A stretch of DNA of 8,026 nt from an uncultured Peptoniphilus sp. (lineage in GTDB: Bacteria > Bacillota > Clostridia > Tissierellales > Peptoniphilaceae). The notes under the pieces are model-generated. The model had not been told where the DNA came from. It made no database searches and saw only the letters and a list, made by a program, of their open reading frames with translations. This document shows, in pieces, positions 6,164 through 8,026 of this stretch. The stretch's first letter is position 1, and each line of letters starts with the position of its first letter. Location: positions 1 to 8,026 of the forward strand of contig CAMYEJ010000060.1 of NCBI GenBank assembly GCA_947254665.1, in the 5' to 3' direction. The translations under genes and the position numbers were made by a program.

Positions 6164-7884
6164 GTAAAGTTTGGTATATTGGAAATCATGGTTACAAATT
6201 CGCATCTTTTTAATTTGTTTGCCGGCTTAAATGTTCCATCTGGATAGCCACTAATAGTTTTGTTTGAAACTAAAAGTTCGATTTCATTTAAATAATTTAT
6301 ATCTCTTTCGTCCTTAAATTTATTTACATTTTCTCTTCCAGTTTTGTAATTGAAGAAATGAGCCATCACATATGAAATCTCATCTCTTCTCGCCTCAGTT
6401 TCCAAATCAACATTTTGTAAAATATTTTTTGGAAGTCTAGATAAAACGAATCTCACATCGTCATCTCCCCAGGCTCCTCTTATGAATTTAGGATTACTAT
6501 TTTTAACTACTGAAAGATTCAACAAGTTTTTATCTCCAATTCTTTTAATCATGGAGAGAGCTTCTCTATAGGTAAGTGGCTTTTCTGGTTTAAAAGTACC
6601 ATCTGGATAGCCCATAATTATCTGTTCTTTTACAAATCTCTCGATATTTTTTTCTGCCCAGTGACCTTTGATATCTGTAAGATTTACGCTGCTCTTGCTG
6701 TCCACGATATTATCTGTCTTAAATGTTGTTTTCTTTTTATCTGCAGTAAAATCTTCCATTTTAAGTTTTGTTCTTGGCATATCTGTGTAATGGAATGGAT
6801 TTTCCCCAAATCCTTCTATTCCCCTTTCTAAAACCAATGTGTCATAGGTCTTATAAGTTGCAACCATGTAACAGTTATCACATCCATCTAAAGGATATTC
6901 CACTACATTGTCTCCAGCTTCTATAACTCTGTTGTCATTGTTAAACGGTGTGTAAATCTTGTAAGTCGCATCTAAATTTTTGGTCTTAGCAGGAATAGTC
7001 ACAAACTTTCTACCTTCGTGCATGTAAAATCTCACATGTTGCAATGCGTTTGATGCTTCATTTAAGAGATTAAATCCCTTGTTTTCTATGATTTCAATGT
7101 AGTCGGAAACATAAGCATAATCAGTAACAACAGTTCTATTACCATTTTTAATTTTAATAAGGGCAGAAGCTTCCACAAGGTCCAAATCTTTTTCTGTAAA
7201 GTAAACCGTCTTTTCAGTTTCGAATTTCAAATTCATTCTACCAGTTGACCTTGATTTTGAAACTTCCACTTGGAGCTCACCACTGTATCCCTTAGGCAAG
7301 TTTGGAGTTGTAATTTCGTATCCATTGTCCGTTTTTTTAAATCTCAATTCAGAAGCCAGTCTTCTTACAATATCATCATCTCTATTTTGATAATAGTCAG
7401 AAGTACTCTTCATTTCTTTTCCAACATTGTAGGTTACACTGTCATTTGAAAGAGTAGTTCCATCAAAAGCAAATGAATCGATACTCATCTTATACTCTCC
7501 GCCGCTATATGCATAACCCAAGAACACTTTCTGTTCCTTGTCAGACGCGTTGAAGGTGCCTAAATCTTTTGAATATCCGTCTGAATAATAAGAAATGGAT
7601 ATTCTTGATTTAAAATTCAATGATGCTTGTGGAATAATTCCATAAACATCTCCTCTTTCAACTATGAAGTAGAAGCCGTCCACATATTTTGAAGAACTTC
7701 TGCCCACCATTTCATTCTGTGCAAGCTCCACTAAGTACCTAGGGTTTGCCCTATTATTTTCTTGTAATTTCTTATTTTCTGTAAATTTAAGCTCAATCCT
7801 ATCTCCAACTGCAAATGCACCGGTAGGAATAGAAATAAACATAGCTAAAACTAGAAAATATATAATCTTTTTAAAATTTCTCAT
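6157..7884 (-). CDS. Secreted SLH-domain surface protein with unassigned beta-rich ectodomain
   Basis: A 575-residue exported protein. Residues 1-25 are a classical signal peptide: basic MRNFKK, a hydrophobic core, and cleavage expected after AFA25. Residues ~26-375 match no domain I can name. They are rich in alternating hydrophobic/aromatic strands, suggesting two or three beta-sandwich modules, and include a CxxC pair (C335, C338). Residues 401-446 form an SLH domain (NLTDIKGHWAE, GYPDGTFKP at 425-433, TYREA). Residues ~466-507 look like a degenerate second SLH, and 521-571 a third (GYPDGTFKP at 546-554, KRCEF). SLH trimers bind secondary cell-wall polysaccharide, usually pyruvylated, so the protein should be non-covalently anchored outside the cell. 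The start ATG has a GAGGTG ribosome binding site (complement of 7889-7894). It is a single-gene transcript in this window, closed by the terminator at 6131-6163. It could be an adhesin, a ligand-binding protein or a structural S-layer component. Confidence 0.88.
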   Translation of the reverse strand: MRNFKKIIYFLVLAMFISIPTGAFAVGDRIELKFTENKKLQENNRANPRYLVELAQNEMVGRSSSKYVDGFYFIVERGDVYGIIPQASLNFKSRISISYYSDGYSKDLGTFNASDKEQKVFLGYAYSGGEYKMSIDSFAFDGTTLSNDSVTYNVGKEMKSTSDYYQNRDDDIVRRLASELRFKKTDNGYEITTPNLPKGYSGELQVEVSKSRSTGRMNLKFETEKTVYFTEKDLDLVEASALIKIKNGNRTVVTDYAYVSDYIEIIENKGFNLLNEASNALQHVRFYMHEGRKFVTIPAKTKNLDATYKIYTPFNNDNRVIEAGDNVVEYPLDGCDNCYMVATYKTYDTLVLERGIEGFGENPFHYTDMPRTKLKMEDFTADKKKTTFKTDNIVDSKSSVNLTDIKGHWAEKNIERFVKEQIIMGYPDGTFKPEKPLTYREALSMIKRIGDKNLLNLSVVKNSNPKFIRGAWGDDDVRFVLSRLPKNILQNVDLETEARRDEISYVMAHFFNYKTGRENVNKFKDERDINYLNEIELLVSNKTISGYPDGTFKPANKLKRCEFVTMISNIPNFTK

Positions 7885-8026
7885 AGTCCACCTCTTACAT
7901 CATATTTACCTAATTTTATCGATTGTTAAACAGCGGAGAACTTCGCTTATTTTACAAGGCTATAAAATTCTTATTAAAACTTTTTTATTTTTTTAATTAG
8001 TATTTTAATCCTTTAATGATTAAGAA
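7885..8026 (-). promoter_or_regulatory. Upstream region of the SLH gene with weak promoter and small dyad
   Basis: No gene is visible here. On the minus strand, TTAACA (complement of 7924-7929) and TATGAT (complement of 7899-7904) are 19 bases apart. That is a wide spacer, and it would place the transcript start almost on the ribosome binding site, so the promoter call is weak. A 16-base dyad at 7932-7947 (AGCGGA...TTCGCT, one G-T pair, 4-base loop) lies just upstream and might be an operator or a short hairpin. The far end (7951-8026) is plain AT-rich sequence. Confidence 0.3.

Noticed and set aside
6830..7690. NEAT haem-binding domains in the SLH protein
   Set aside because: The beta-rich pattern is suggestive, but I cannot find the YxxxY haem motif or a convincing NEAT signature.

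Overview
The window is AT-rich DNA with strong AGGAGG-type ribosome binding sites, compact operons, hairpin/U-tract terminators and an S-layer-homology (SLH) surface protein. This fits a low-GC, Gram-positive anaerobe of the Bacillota. The gene content resembles Clostridia/Tissierellia (a Peptoniphilus-like anaerobic coccus is a guess). No mobile element, CRISPR array, tRNA or rRNA is visible.

Left part, plus strand: the 3' part of a NorD/CoxE-like von Willebrand factor A (VWA) protein (1-1232) ends at a hairpin terminator. A compact two-gene unit follows: a single-domain LytTR DNA-binding regulator (1398-1838) and a four-helix DUF3021 membrane protein (1847-2278). Two near-identical repeats spaced exactly 21 bp apart lie just upstream of its promoter, as expected for an autoregulatory LytTR operator. 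A strong inverted repeat at 2304-2334 ends this unit and also the operon converging from the right.

Middle part, minus strand: a three-gene operon reads right to left as four-carbon acid-sugar kinase (DUF1537, DtnK-type), PdxA2-type 4-phosphate dehydrogenase, and GntP-family permease. Together they give a complete route for a C4 sugar acid such as D-threonate or D-erythronate: uptake, phosphorylation at C4, then oxidation and decarboxylation to dihydroxyacetone phosphate, which enters glycolysis. The operon has its own well-formed promoter and no regulator gene beside it.

Right part, minus strand: a 575-residue secreted protein with a signal peptide, a beta-rich ectodomain of unknown function carrying a CxxC pair, and three C-terminal SLH repeats for cell-wall anchoring. 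Its terminator hairpin starts inside the stop codon and insulates it from the acid-sugar operon downstream.

Most of the window is recognisable. The parts most worth a second look are the LytTR repeat operator with its very short leader, the unassigned SLH-protein ectodomain, and the exact substrate and control of the acid-sugar operon.
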